Origin: Akkermansia muciniphila
GTDB taxonomy: Bacteria; Verrucomicrobiota; Verrucomicrobiia; Verrucomicrobiales; V1-33
Assembly: GCA_943333275.1 (NCBI GenBank)
Contig: CALQSQ010000018.1
Location: 1 to 63,601 of the forward strand
Reading direction: 5' to 3'
Length of the DNA stretch: 63,601 nucleotides
In this document: piece by piece, positions 1 through 8,834 of the stretch
Layout: every line of letters starts with the position of its first letter
Numbering within the stretch: position 1 is the first letter of the stretch
Program-made: the position numbers and the translations under genes
Notes under the pieces: model-generated
The model's input: the letters and a program-made list of their open reading frames with translations, nothing else
The model's database searches: none
What the model was told of the DNA's origin: nothing

Positions 1-83
1 CAACGGCTCAACGGCTCAACGGCTCAACGGCTCAACGGCTCAACGGCTCAACGGCTCAACGGCTCAACGGCTCAACGGCTCAA
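1..83. repeat. Perfect 8-bp tandem repeat (CAACGGCT)n
   Basis: The unit CAACGGCT is repeated ten times without a mismatch and ends in a partial CAA. The array touches the left edge of the window, so the true copy number is unknown. It is too short-phased for CRISPR and 8 is not a multiple of 3, so copy-number change would shift any reading frame through it. No gene is convincing inside it. Confidence 0.97.
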
Positions 84-166
84 TCCGCGCTAACGCGCCA
101 ATCCCCCTGCGGGCCGCCCCCACCCATCCGCCGTTCTCCACAGCGGATTTTTTGTATCCAGCCGCA

Positions 167-418
167 CCCGCACGGGACTTCTTCCACCCTCCACGGAACC
201 CCGTCCGCCCTGGACGGAGCACCGTCCACCCTCCACGGACCCCAGTGGAACTCCCAGGGAGAACCCCTGCCACCTTCCATCGGCTCCGTGGAACCGGCAC
301 GGAACTCCGTCTGCTCTGCACGGAAGCCTGTCCACCCTCCACGGGTCTCCGTCCGCGTCCCACGGAACTCCGTCAGCCCCGGACGGAGCCCCGTCCGCCT
401 TCCAAAGAGCCGTAAACT
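167..418. repeat. Degenerate 21-bp tandem repeat, 12 units
   Basis: Cutting this stretch every 21 bp from position 167 (188, 209, 230 ... 398) aligns twelve units that share a CACGGA(A)C-TCCGTC core. Most units carry the short inverted pair ACGGA...TCCGT. Because 21 is a multiple of 3, open frames run through on both strands and show a 7-residue periodicity (for example TEFRGTR-like heptads on the minus strand). Whether this is a DNA-level array or a coding heptad repeat cannot be decided here. It lies directly upstream of the hypothetical gene at 487. Confidence 0.85.
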
Positions 419-486
419 CCGCCCCCGGACACCCCTTTCCCCATAATCCAACCCGCGTCAGCTAAACACCTAACTCATTGATCCTT

Positions 487-1173
487 ATGGCCAAACAATA
501 CTTCCTTCCGAACAGCAACATGGGCAAAGCCCTGAAATTCATCCAATTCAAGGACAACATCGCCCCCTACACCACCACCTTCGGCCTCGCCGCCGGAGAC
601 ATCACCCAGCAGGGCGCGGATGCCCTCTATTTCCTCGCCCTCCTGCCCTTCGCGGATACCATCGGCAACGCCGCCAAACAGTGGAACTCCTGGCGGGACA
701 ACGTCCTCACCGGCACCATCGGCACAGAGCCCACCGTCGTCACCAAACCCGCCGGCTTCCCCGGCTCCGTCCCCACCGGCATCCTCACCCGCTTCCTCCT
801 GCTCGTGAATGCCATCAAGGCCCACAAGAACTACACCACCGCCATCGGCGACATCCTCGGCATCGAAGGCCCGGAACTCTCCCCACCGGACTTCAATACC
901 ATCCAGCCCGACATCAAAGCCCTCGCCACCGCCGGAATCGTCAAGATCACCTGGGGCTGGGGCGGCCACCGCGAATTCCTCAGCATGTGCGAGATCCAAG
1001 TCAACCGCGGCCAAGGCTGGATCCCCCTCACCTACGACACCACCCCCAACTACGACGACACCCAACCTCACCCCGCCACCCCCACCAAATGGTCCTACCG
1101 CGCCATCTACCGCGTGGACGACCACCAAGTCGGCCTCTGGAGCGCAGAAGTCAGCGTCACCGTCGGAGCGTAA
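487..1173 (+). CDS. Hypothetical protein with C-terminal Fn3-like region
   Basis: The product is 228 residues starting MAKQYFLPNS. The ATG at 487 is preferred over the in-frame TTG at 478. There is no signal peptide. The start resembles short proteins seen in Verrucomicrobiota and Bacteroidota that begin MAKxYFLP and have a helical N-terminal half. The last ~80 residues (GIVKITWGWGG..., ending WSYRAIYRVDDHQVGLWS) look like a fibronectin-III-type beta sandwich; this is an inference from pattern only. It sits downstream of the repeat arrays and is followed by a strong hairpin, so it is probably monocistronic. Function unknown. Confidence 0.8.
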   Translation: MAKQYFLPNSNMGKALKFIQFKDNIAPYTTTFGLAAGDITQQGADALYFLALLPFADTIGNAAKQWNSWRDNVLTGTIGTEPTVVTKPAGFPGSVPTGILTRFLLLVNAIKAHKNYTTAIGDILGIEGPELSPPDFNTIQPDIKALATAGIVKITWGWGGHREFLSMCEIQVNRGQGWIPLTYDTTPNYDDTQPHPATPTKWSYRAIYRVDDHQVGLWSAEVSVTVGA

Positions 1174-1187
1174 AATCAAGGAACCTC

Positions 1188-1214
1188 AGGGGCGCGCCAG
1201 ACCGGCGCGCCCCT
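1188..1214 (+). terminator. Hairpin after the 487-1173 gene
   Basis: GGGGCGCGCC at 1189-1198 pairs perfectly with GGCGCGCCCC at 1204-1213 around the loop AGACC, extended by an A-T pair. It starts 14 bp after the stop codon. The following CGTCTCTTA is only weakly T-rich, so intrinsic termination is likely but not certain. Confidence 0.6.
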
Positions 1215-1237
1215 CGTCTCTTACAACCACCCATCTT

Positions 1238-1855
1238 ATGTCCACTCTTTCTAAATTAGGCCTGTCCACCATGCTGCTCGGTCTGCCCGCCCTTGCCTGT
1301 GCACAGATCGACTCCGGTGGGGGCAAATCCTCCGGCGGAGCCTTGTCCAACCACTCATCCATCGGTGAGCCCTTCGCCACTTCAATAGCACCCGGGCCTG
1401 CCATAACAAACCGCCCCGGCATGATCGAAGTCCTTTATCCCATTTGCCCCGCATCCGTTTCAGACATAGATTTCAACGGCCTTCCGGATGGCTGGGAAGT
1501 CGCCAACTTTGGCAATATAGGAGTGAATCCATTCGAGGATCCGGACGGCGATGGCACCAGCAATCTGATGGAATACCTCGCCGGCACCATTCCCCATGAT
1601 AGCCACTCGGTTTTTCGTCCCCTTGGGACGTATACCGGAGGTCGATTTCTTCTACCGATTCTAACGATCACAGGCCGGAACTATCATGTATGGGCAACTC
1701 GCAATCTGACAGATTGGGTCTTGCAGACCAAGCTCACGGGGGACGGCACGGAGCAGATCTTTGAGTTCGACGAGACCACCATCCTTTCCGGCCCGCTCCA
1801 CAGCACCAAGCATCCCTCACGATATTACTTCCGAGTGCAAATCATCATTCCCTGA
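1238..1855 (+). CDS. Secreted hypothetical protein with DPDGDG calcium-type motif
   Basis: This protein of 205 residues has an N-terminal signal peptide (about residues 1-22, ending ALACA). The open frame extends further upstream, but the ATG at 1238 gives the signal peptide and lies after the hairpin. The middle has the DxNxDGxxD-like stretch DFNGLPDGWE followed by NPFEDPDGDGTSNLMEYLAG. That linker, a thrombospondin-3/EF-hand-like calcium motif, is very common in exported verrucomicrobial proteins. The C-terminal ~60 residues are beta-rich (TGRNYHVWATRNLTDW). It is followed 43 bp later by another secreted protein, so the two may be co-transcribed. No enzymatic motif is visible. Confidence 0.8.
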   Translation: MSTLSKLGLSTMLLGLPALACAQIDSGGGKSSGGALSNHSSIGEPFATSIAPGPAITNRPGMIEVLYPICPASVSDIDFNGLPDGWEVANFGNIGVNPFEDPDGDGTSNLMEYLAGTIPHDSHSVFRPLGTYTGGRFLLPILTITGRNYHVWATRNLTDWVLQTKLTGDGTEQIFEFDETTILSGPLHSTKHPSRYYFRVQIIIP

Positions 1856-1898
1856 GAGCTCCGCCCACCCCGCCCCAATCCAAACTAATCGAAATTTT

Positions 1899-3254
1899 AT
1901 GAAACCACTCCAGAACACTCTCACCCTCGCCGTCATCCTCGGCTCCATACTCGCCGCAGCCGCCGACGTTCCATCGCTCATCAACTACCAAGGCCGTCTG
2001 ACCGATGCCTTGGGCGTCCCACAACCGGGAACGAAAGTCATGAGCGTGAAGATTTACGACGCTGCCACCGCAGGCACCCAGCTTTATTCAGAAAGCCTGG
2101 GCAGCGTGGCAGTGGATGCCAATGGCGTCTATGCCTTCCAGTTCGGTGCGACTGGCACCAGCAGCACGCTCATCTCCGAAACCATCGCCACCACCGACGG
2201 CACCTCGCAGACGTTCCAAAAAACGCTTAGCAACACGCCCGTCGTTCCCGGCACCGCCAGCGTCACGGATGGCACCTTCAGTTGGAATGAAGTCACCGGA
2301 AATCCCGGCACCACCGCCACGGCCACCAGCACGGTCGCCGCAGGCTTCGTCATCGGAGCCACCGTCACCAACGGAGGTTCCGGCTACACCACCGCTCCCA
2401 TCGTGACCATCACGGGCAACGGCTCAAATGCCGCCGCCACCGCCACCGTCTCCGCAGGGGCCGTCACCTCCATCAACATCAATAACGCTGGCAGCGGCTA
2501 CAACACCGGAGCCACCATCACCATCGCCCCGCCCCCGTCTCCCTTCCTCGTCACATACGCCGGCAGCAGCATTACCACCACCTACGCCACGCCTCCCCCC
2601 GTCGGCAAAACCATCACCGCCACCTACCGCTACACCACCGACGGCATCTCTGGTGCCCTGGCCGCAGGAGCCGAGCAATGGCTGGAACTGAGCGTGGGAG
2701 GTGTCGTGCTCACGCCAAGACAACGTGTGCTGGCGGTGCCGTTTGCGATGCGCGCAGGACTTGCTGACAAGGCAGCGGCTTTGGTGGAACACGACGTGAT
2801 TTGGAGGCCTGAGACGCTGGCGAACTCCTATCCTAATGAGTTGTCGGGAACATTGCCGCTAGGAGCCCCCTACAGGAGCACCGGAAATGATGAATATGGC
2901 GGAATCCCGGCACAAGTCGGCCTTCCATTTGGCTATTCCAAAATCACAAAAATTGACTTCGATTTCACCATCCCATACGGCTCGGTCGCTCAAGTCAATG
3001 ATCCCAATGATTTCGCAAGAAAAACGACCTCTGAATTTTGGATCAGACGTGAACGTGCAGGACAAGCGGCTGAAGACTTGTTCCATTATTCAAAGACAAG
3101 CTCCTCCATTTCCAACGGTCACTTTTCTGTAACCTTGCCAGTGGATATCCCGGTTGATGCAACATGGGTTTACAAATTGATTCTGAAGAATTCAAGAGGC
3201 TCAACGTTCGCTGGCGGTTGGATACATGATGTTAGAATCACCGGAAAACAATAA
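1899..3254 (+). CDS. Secreted beta-rich protein with INYQGRL domain and NGGSGYTTAP-type repeats
   Basis: The product has 451 residues with a signal peptide (MKPLQNTLTLAVILGSILAAAA). Immediately after cleavage comes SLINYQGRLTDALGVPQPG, the start of a domain frequent in surface or trimeric-tail-like proteins of environmental bacteria. Two related Gly/Thr-rich units (NGGSGYTTAPIVTITG and NNAGSGYNTGATITI) lie near residues 150-210, the short beta repeat of secreted adhesin-like proteins. The end of the INYQGR-type domain (GVVLTPRQRVLAVPFAMRA) is near residue 270-290. The last ~150 residues are a separate region with less GC-rich DNA. Probably extracellular or surface exposed; no catalytic residues were recognised. 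Confidence 0.8.
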   Translation: MKPLQNTLTLAVILGSILAAAADVPSLINYQGRLTDALGVPQPGTKVMSVKIYDAATAGTQLYSESLGSVAVDANGVYAFQFGATGTSSTLISETIATTDGTSQTFQKTLSNTPVVPGTASVTDGTFSWNEVTGNPGTTATATSTVAAGFVIGATVTNGGSGYTTAPIVTITGNGSNAAATATVSAGAVTSININNAGSGYNTGATITIAPPPSPFLVTYAGSSITTTYATPPPVGKTITATYRYTTDGISGALAAGAEQWLELSVGGVVLTPRQRVLAVPFAMRAGLADKAAALVEHDVIWRPETLANSYPNELSGTLPLGAPYRSTGNDEYGGIPAQVGLPFGYSKITKIDFDFTIPYGSVAQVNDPNDFARKTTSEFWIRRERAGQAAEDLFHYSKTSSSISNGHFSVTLPVDIPVDATWVYKLILKNSRGSTFAGGWIHDVRITGKQ

Positions 3255-3364
3255 AACGGGAGACGTTTGACCATTCGCATTGGCCCTAGATGAATCAAGG
3301 GTGCCTCGCAAAAAACACTCAAACCACGCCAATCATCAACGTCGAGAATTCTAAACTCAAGCTT

Positions 3365-3703
3365 ATGTCAAAACCAAAAATCTGCCTCCTAGAGCGAAAA
3401 AATTACCACGCCATCAAATTGGATTGTAACGACCGATGGAATATCGGACTGCTGGAGAAGGCTGCTGGCACTCTGGCTAATAACAATGGAAGGCTGGGCT
3501 CCTTGGTCGAAATGATTCGCCGCGAGAAAGGCGATTTCAAAAAAATAGCAGGCCGCAAATTCGTTGAATCGAAGAACGGTGCCTCAAAGACTTGTGGAGG
3601 CACGCCCTACACGGGTTGGGTCGTATTCGGAACTGTAAAGGCAGCAGTTAAATATCTTGAACAATATTTTTCAGTCAAAGTTTGCAGAAGCACACAGGGA
3701 TAG
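3365..3703 (+). CDS. Small hypothetical protein, low-GC gene
   Basis: This frame of 112 residues starts MSKPKICLLE; an in-frame ATG at 3290 would add 25 unlikely residues. The product is basic and soluble, with a WNIGLLEKAAGTLA helix and a Thr/Gly segment near TCGGTPYTGWVVFGT. Its DNA is clearly more AT-rich than the neighbours, which suggests acquisition by transfer or weak selection. No domain recognised. It is convergent with the gene ending at 3860. Coding status is moderately supported by length and the absence of a better frame. Confidence 0.5.
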   Translation: MSKPKICLLERKNYHAIKLDCNDRWNIGLLEKAAGTLANNNGRLGSLVEMIRREKGDFKKIAGRKFVESKNGASKTCGGTPYTGWVVFGTVKAAVKYLEQYFSVKVCRSTQG

Positions 3704-3859
3704 GGGCGTGAGAAGGGATAGAGGTCGGGAAAGCGGTCGAGAAAAGAATCATGACACCGGGGGTCGCTGGGAGTTCTTCCGCCTTGCAATAGGGCGATGC
3801 GGGGCACTCTTTCCATTCTGACAACTTGGGGCAGTGCCATCCCTCTCCTGAAAGGGGAA

Positions 3860-4333
3860 TCACTTCCAGCCATACGCCAGCGCCCACCAGATCTTGGCGG
3901 GCTTTTCGATTTTCTGGCCCGGGGGAGTTGGCTTCAGAGCGATGGTGAACACGGCGACATACGTCCCGGTTCTGGCGGGCGTGATGCGGACGCCTTTGGC
4001 AAGATCCGAGGAGGTTGCCTCCGAGCTGACTTTGTTGCCGTCGGTGTCGAAAACATCGAATGAAATATCTCCGAAGTCTTCGTCGCTGCCGAGCCAGAAC
4101 CAGTATTCGTTGCCCTTGAAGAGTTGGATTTTGACGGTCTTTTTCTCACCTGGTTTGCAGGTGCCGCTCCAGAAATCTTCGCGCACCTTGAATCCCTTCC
4201 TACTCTTCTCAGCAAGGGCCATGGCCTCATCGTGGGCGTCCCCTTTGGAGGCACGGGCCGGGTGCAGCGGACAGAGCAGGGTGGCAAAAAGCGCGGCGAG
4301 CAGGCAGCGGGTGTGGCGCGGGGAGGGATTCAT
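3860..4333 (-). CDS. Secreted hypothetical protein
   Basis: The protein is 157 residues with a signal peptide (about residues 1-29, ending HPARA). The mature part begins with a charged helix (SKGDAHDEAMALAEKSRKGF) and continues as a beta-rich domain with GEKKTVKIQLFKGNEYWFW and RTGTYVAVFTIAL. This resembles the bacterial pre-peptidase C-terminal (PPC) type fold, in which a 'TGTY' strand is typical; that assignment is tentative. It lies 19 bp downstream of another secreted unknown on the same strand, so the two are probably one operon. Confidence 0.75.
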   Translation of the reverse strand: MNPSPRHTRCLLAALFATLLCPLHPARASKGDAHDEAMALAEKSRKGFKVREDFWSGTCKPGEKKTVKIQLFKGNEYWFWLGSDEDFGDISFDVFDTDGNKVSSEATSSDLAKGVRITPARTGTYVAVFTIALKPTPPGQKIEKPAKIWWALAYGWK

Positions 4334-4352
4334 TTTCTAAATGTTCTAAAAG

Positions 4353-5189
4353 TTAGTGCTTGGAAATGATCGTGGCGACCAGTTCGCTGGTGATGCGGTG
4401 AATGGCCTCGACGCTTTCCTTGTCCAGGGTGGCGCTGCCATCACCCATCACATCCTGGATGTGTTTCAGGCCGGTGGAAACTAATTTGAGTTTGTCGGAA
4501 TTGGGCAGGTGGGCAATGGCCTTCTTCATACTGGCGCGGAAATACTCGACGAGGTGCGGTTGATTGAGCAATTCCGCCTTGTCAGCAGTGTAGTGTTTGG
4601 TGATGACGCTGGTGATGACCTGGGTCCCGGCGAGCCATCCGCCCACGCTGACGCATTCAGCCAGGGCCTTGTCCTTCATGCTTTCCATCGTCAGGCGAAC
4701 CGTGTGCTGTGTGGCATCGAATTCTCTGCGAACGGTTTCCCACTGCTTGTCCTTGGCGGAGTCCAGGATCGTGTTGCAATGGGGCAGCACCGCATCCTGC
4801 AGCCCAAGTGCCTTGGAAAGCTCCAGGACCTTTCTGCCGATGGTTTCCACCGTCTTCGAATCCTGTGCCTGCACGGCCAGAAAGCCATCCGCCACGACTG
4901 TCCCCAGCAGCAGTGCGATATCAATGCGGTCACTGAACTTGGGTGTGACCCTCACGCTGATCTCCCTTTTCCAATCAGGATCTCCCAGCTTTTCCAGGAC
5001 GCTGAAAATTTCACTCGGAACCGGGATGACCACGTCCTCCATGACCTCGCCGGGAAACTTCGACAAATCGACATCGCCGGTCCCCTTTTTGTTTGTGGCA
5101 GGGGCCTGCGCCTGCGCACCCCACAGCAAGTTGCCGAGCAACACTGCTGTCAGCACGAGGAAAGAAAGGGAGTGGCGATGGAATTTCAT
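4353..5189 (-). CDS. Secreted hypothetical protein, helical
   Basis: The product is 278 residues with a signal peptide (MKFHRHSLSFLVLTAVLLGN..., cleavage after AQAQ). The mature protein is predominantly helical with no cysteine pattern, metal site or catalytic motif that I recognise. The segment near DRIDIALLLGTVVADGFLAVQA is amphipathic to hydrophobic. It is the first gene of a probable two-gene operon with 3860-4333. Function unknown; periplasmic location is inferred from the leader. Confidence 0.75.
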   Translation of the reverse strand: MKFHRHSLSFLVLTAVLLGNLLWGAQAQAPATNKKGTGDVDLSKFPGEVMEDVVIPVPSEIFSVLEKLGDPDWKREISVRVTPKFSDRIDIALLLGTVVADGFLAVQAQDSKTVETIGRKVLELSKALGLQDAVLPHCNTILDSAKDKQWETVRREFDATQHTVRLTMESMKDKALAECVSVGGWLAGTQVITSVITKHYTADKAELLNQPHLVEYFRASMKKAIAHLPNSDKLKLVSTGLKHIQDVMGDGSATLDKESVEAIHRITSELVATIISKH

Positions 5190-5430
5190 GAGAGAAGGGC
5201 GGACTTCTGGATAGCGGTTGTTGATAAATTATCCAGCAATATGGGAAATGATTTCTGGTCGCAGTCACGTATTTCAGTGAGGCCCCGATCACCTGACATG
5301 CCGTGCTGCCAAACCATCTTGCTGAGCAACGAAACACTCGTCCGCTCTGGGGAAACTGAAACTTCCTTCACCTCCACGGCATCTTGGAACTCCTTACGCC
5401 CCTGGACCACCCTGAAAACGCAAAATCCTA

Positions 5431-5798
5431 TCAAACCAAAATCCCCTGCATCACACTGGCCTCGACGACACCGGTCAATTTGTTCTCCAACCCACCGTGG
5501 AAATAGGTAAGGCGTTTATGATCGAGTCCCATGAGGTGGAGGATGGTGGCGTGGAGGTCGCGGAGATGGTGGGGTTTTCGACGGCGGCTTCGCCGATTTC
5601 GTCGGTGGCGCCGTAACTGATGCCGGGTTTGATGCCGGCACCGGCCATCCAATAGGTGAAGCCCTTGGGGTTGTGATCGCGGCCACCGGTTTTGCCGCCG
5701 GTATTGACCATTTCGGTGACGGGCATGCGGCCGAATTCGCAGCCCATGACGACGAGGGTTTCATCCAATAAACCTCGTTGCTCCAAATCCGCGAATAA
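5431..5798 (-). pseudogene. Truncated, frameshifted copy of the DUF1501 gene 3' end
   Basis: The translation matches the last ~120 residues of the intact DUF1501 protein at 7337-8827 almost residue for residue ([12 protein letters not shown]..., [48 protein letters not shown]). A one-base loss in the G-run at 5571-5574 (GGGG here, GGGGG in the intact copy) splits it into two frames. DNA similarity to the intact locus begins near 5414, just past the stop, and ends abruptly near 5798. It is therefore a partial duplication with no 5' part. Confidence 0.9.
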
Positions 5799-5859
5799 AT
5801 TGCCTGTCCCTTTACAAAATAGACCTTTGCGATTTTCCCCACTCTGCTACCGCTCCCCC

Positions 5860-6128
5860 ATACGCCGCCCTCGCCTCAAAGCTCCTGAGGGTTTTCCTTC
5901 TGCCATTTACCACTGTGTTCGCGCATGATGGACCGGCAGGAGGTGGAGAAGGAGCAGTTTGTGCGGTTTATTCGGATGTATGAGGCGTTGTTTGGGCTGT
6001 CAGTCGTCACGTATTGCGTGATGGGTCATCATTTTCACATCCTGGTGGAGGTGCCGAAGCGGCCGGAGGTTTTGCCGACGGATGCGGGGTTGGTGGCGTT
6101 GATTCGACGAGAATTTGTTGGTCACTAG
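5860..6128 (+). pseudogene. Broken RAYT / IS200-like (Y1) transposase N-terminal fragment
   Basis: Read across one missing base after 5919, the frame gives RRPRLKA...IYHCV-S-RMMDR...EKEQFVRFIR...LTYC-like VVTYCVMGHHFHILVEVP. This is the N-terminus of REP-associated tyrosine transposases, with the HxH (HFH) metal-binding motif. The normal start appears as ATA at 5860, and the frame ends at a stop at 6128 after LIRREF, before the catalytic Tyr region. Start loss, frameshift and truncation make it a dead fragment. It directly abuts the duplicated DUF1501 fragment. Confidence 0.8.
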
Positions 6129-6328
6129 CAAGATAGTGATAATTTTTGAAATGATGTGGTCATCATCATCTGCACCATCCAATCTTCCGCGTTACCGTCC
6201 AAATTGAAAAAATTTCGTTGAGGCAGATCTCTTCCTGCCAGAACCCAGACCACAGTTCTCACCAGATTCTGTGGCGGCCTCATCTTGCTTGATTCAGCGG
6301 CGTCAATCCAAGCCCCTTGGAATTCGCG

Positions 6329-6904
6329 CTAAGCTGCCGTTTTCAACCGTCGCACGGCTACCACCGTGGCGGCAACGGCCCCTGCAAAGGGAAGCCAGAA
6401 GCCGAGCAGGGTCATATCAACATTCACCTCCACCATTTCCAGAGAGGAACTTGGGCGTGAGTTGAACATCAACACCAAATACATGAGAGCACTTAGTCCT
6501 GCGCAGCCGGCCAAGGCTTTGGGGACCCACGAGTTATTTTTGCCGGACTTGTGATTCCAGATCCAGATCCCGATTCCTCCCAAGGCGGCTAAGGCAGCCA
6601 GGATCCCGCTGTTAGTCTTATAGGCGGGGTAGGATCCCAATGACTTGGAAATGCCACCGAAGAGCGCTCCGTCGATTGGCGCACCAGCCATCGTCAGCTT
6701 GATTGAAATGACATCGAAAAAGACAGCGCACAGGAAAGCGAGCGCCAATCCGCCAAGATAGATCTGGGCAGGTAGATCCAGTTTCTTCAAGGTCGCCACT
6801 CCATCCTTCGCCAGGGCTAATGCTTTATCGGTCGCTTCTTTGACTCCATCTGCAGGAGGCGGCGGTGTGGGTTGGGAAGGATCTGAATTGGGCTGGTCAT
6901 TCAT
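6329..6904 (-). CDS. Hypothetical membrane protein, four TM segments
   Basis: The protein is 191 residues starting MNDQPNSDPSQ at 6904. The frame is open to 7048, but the extra 48 residues look non-coding. A Pro/Gln-rich cytosolic-type head and a short amphipathic helix (KEATDKALALAKDGVATLKKL) are followed by four hydrophobic segments: IYLGGLALAFLCAVFFDVIS, SGILAALAALGGIGIWIW, KALAGCAGLSALMYLVLM and LLGFWLPFAGAVAATVVAV. No pore, catalytic or binding motif is recognised. It stands alone next to transposase and duplication debris. Confidence 0.65.
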   Translation of the reverse strand: MNDQPNSDPSQPTPPPPADGVKEATDKALALAKDGVATLKKLDLPAQIYLGGLALAFLCAVFFDVISIKLTMAGAPIDGALFGGISKSLGSYPAYKTNSGILAALAALGGIGIWIWNHKSGKNNSWVPKALAGCAGLSALMYLVLMFNSRPSSSLEMVEVNVDMTLLGFWLPFAGAVAATVVAVRRLKTAA

Positions 6905-7336
6905 AGGAGGTGTTATGGAAGTTGCTTGGTAAGGTGCGGCAAGCTTGGCAACTTGCAATGTGATACTTTGGTCTGCCGCCATGACAACATATTCACTTCC
7001 GCGCGGCAAGTGCTGGCCTATCTTCAGAAAGGCTGCCCCCCCATCCATGCCGGATGTTGGATTGCGTCCGCCTGAGCGCTAAGTCATTTTTGAGTTATGA
7101 AAAAAATCTTACCAGGGCGTGTTAATGTAAATTAACCCATCCGCGATGAAGGCGAGGATGTCTCCGATTGTCCATCCCCTTTAGGCGGCGGTTTCCCTTT
7201 GGAAGGAGTTGGGATGCAATGAGTTTGGTCTCTGAAGAGGCGATGGAAGCCACGGATGAACAGAAATCGGACGACCTCCCTTCCCCCCTCCGGTGCCGAT
7301 CCTCCGTCACACGGCCATCGAAAAAGCAAACTCCTC
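6905..7336. other. Intergenic stretch, no convincing gene
   Basis: Only short open frames occur here, in both orientations, with no recognisable protein. One small inverted repeat is visible, GTTAAT-GTAA-ATTAAC at 7121-7136, which could be an operator-type site; no target gene is obvious. The right end (7315-7336) shares sequence with the region beside the duplicated DUF1501 fragment. Confidence 0.5.
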
Positions 7337-8827
7337 TCAGGCCAAAACCCCCTGCATCACATTGGCCTCGATGACGCCAGTGAGCTTGTTTTCGAGGCCC
7401 CCGTGGAAATAGGTGAGACGTTTATGATCGAGTCCCATGAGGTGGAGGATGGTGGCGTGGAGGTCGCGGAGGTGGTGGGGGTTTTCGACAGCGGCTTCGC
7501 CGATTTCGTCGGTGGCCCCGTAACTGGTGCCGGGTTTGACGCCTGCGCCGGCCATCCAGTAGGTGAAGCCCTTGGGATTGTGATCGCGGCCGCCGGTTTT
7601 GCCTCCGGTATTGACCATTTCGGTGACGGGCATCCGGCCAAATTCGCCGCCCCAGACGACGAGGGTTTCGTCCAATAATCCGCGTTGCTCCAAATCGGCG
7701 AGCAATGCGGCGATGGGTTTGTCTACTTCAGGGCAATGGATTTTGAGGTTTTCCTCAATCCCGTGATGTCCGTCCCAGGTGTTCTGTCCCCCGGCACCTC
7801 CACCACCGGAATAGATCTGCACGAAACGCACGCCTCGTTCCACAAGGCGACGCGCGGTGAGGCATTGGCGGCCAAAGGTGGAGGGCCCGAGCGCGAGGCT
7901 GTGCCAGTCGGGCTTGGGTTCATTGATGCCATACATTTCGATGGTCCTGGGGTCCTCCTGGGTCAGGTCCAGAGCCTCGGGGGCGGTTTCCTGCAGGCGG
8001 AAGGCAAGTTCGTAGCTGGCAATGCGGGCCTGCAATTCCGAGGCACCTGGATGCGTGGAGAGATGACTGGCGTTGAGTTCGTTGATAAAATCAATCTCGC
8101 GACGCTGCATTTCCCGCGTCATGGTTCCGGGAGGTTTCAAACTCAAAATGGGTTCTCCGGAAGTCCGCAGCACGGTTCCCTGATGCACGGCGGGCATGTA
8201 GCCGCTGGCCCAGTTGGGCGCGCCGGTGGTGGGGCCTCCGCGGGGATCGAGCATGACGACGTAGCCCGGGAGATTCTGATTCATGGTGCCCAGGCCATAA
8301 TTCATCCAGGCTCCAAGAGAAGGATGTCCCTGCAGAATCCGTCCGCTGTTCATTTGCAGCAGGGCGCTGCCATGGGAAAAGGAATCGCTGTAGAGCGACT
8401 TCACCACCGCGAGCTTGTCCATGTGCTGCGAGATGTGCGGAAAGGCATCCGAACACCACAGGCCGGACTGTCCATGCTGCTTGAAGGTGCGGCGGCTGGC
8501 CTGGAGGGTGGCTTTGGACTTTTGCTGGCGGCGAAATTCATTGTCCACCGTCTGCCCGTCCCGTTTTTGCAATTCGGGTTTGTAGTCGAACAAATCCACC
8601 TGCGACGGCCCTCCAAACATGAAGAGAAAAATGCAGGATTTGGCCTTGGTCGGAATGGTGGGAATTTTGGGTCGCAGGGGATCGTCCGATGGAAGTTCCG
8701 CGCCCTGGGCCTTTCCGAAAAATCCATCCGCCTCCAGCAGAGATGTCAACGCCAGCCCGGCAAATCCCGCGCCCATTTCCCAAAGAAATTGGCGACGCGG
8801 ACGGTGGTGGGAAGAGAGGGGATTCAT
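7337..8827 (-). CDS. DUF1501 family exported protein
   Basis: The protein is 496 residues. The ATG at 8827 is chosen because it gives a Tat-like leader (RPRRQFLWEMGAGFAGLALT) and lies 7 bp after the upstream gene's stop. It carries DUF1501 hallmarks: SCIFLFMFGGPSQVDLFDYKP near residue 60, HGSALLQMNSGR, WDGHHG and [17 protein letters not shown] near the C-terminus. DUF1501 proteins resemble the alkaline-phosphatase/sulfatase fold and are typically paired with DUF1549/1553 proteins in PVC bacteria, where they are thought to act in periplasmic polysaccharide or sulfate-ester use. The pairing is seen here; the substrate is unknown. A truncated copy of its 3' end lies at 5431-5798. Confidence 0.93.
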   Translation of the reverse strand: MNPLSSHHRPRRQFLWEMGAGFAGLALTSLLEADGFFGKAQGAELPSDDPLRPKIPTIPTKAKSCIFLFMFGGPSQVDLFDYKPELQKRDGQTVDNEFRRQQKSKATLQASRRTFKQHGQSGLWCSDAFPHISQHMDKLAVVKSLYSDSFSHGSALLQMNSGRILQGHPSLGAWMNYGLGTMNQNLPGYVVMLDPRGGPTTGAPNWASGYMPAVHQGTVLRTSGEPILSLKPPGTMTREMQRREIDFINELNASHLSTHPGASELQARIASYELAFRLQETAPEALDLTQEDPRTIEMYGINEPKPDWHSLALGPSTFGRQCLTARRLVERGVRFVQIYSGGGGAGGQNTWDGHHGIEENLKIHCPEVDKPIAALLADLEQRGLLDETLVVWGGEFGRMPVTEMVNTGGKTGGRDHNPKGFTYWMAGAGVKPGTSYGATDEIGEAAVENPHHLRDLHATILHLMGLDHKRLTYFHGGLENKLTGVIEANVMQGVLA

Positions 8828-8834
8828 GGTGGCA

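Noticed and set aside
167..418. CRISPR array
   Set aside because: Units are 21 bp in direct contact with no spacers, and they vary; this is a tandem repeat.
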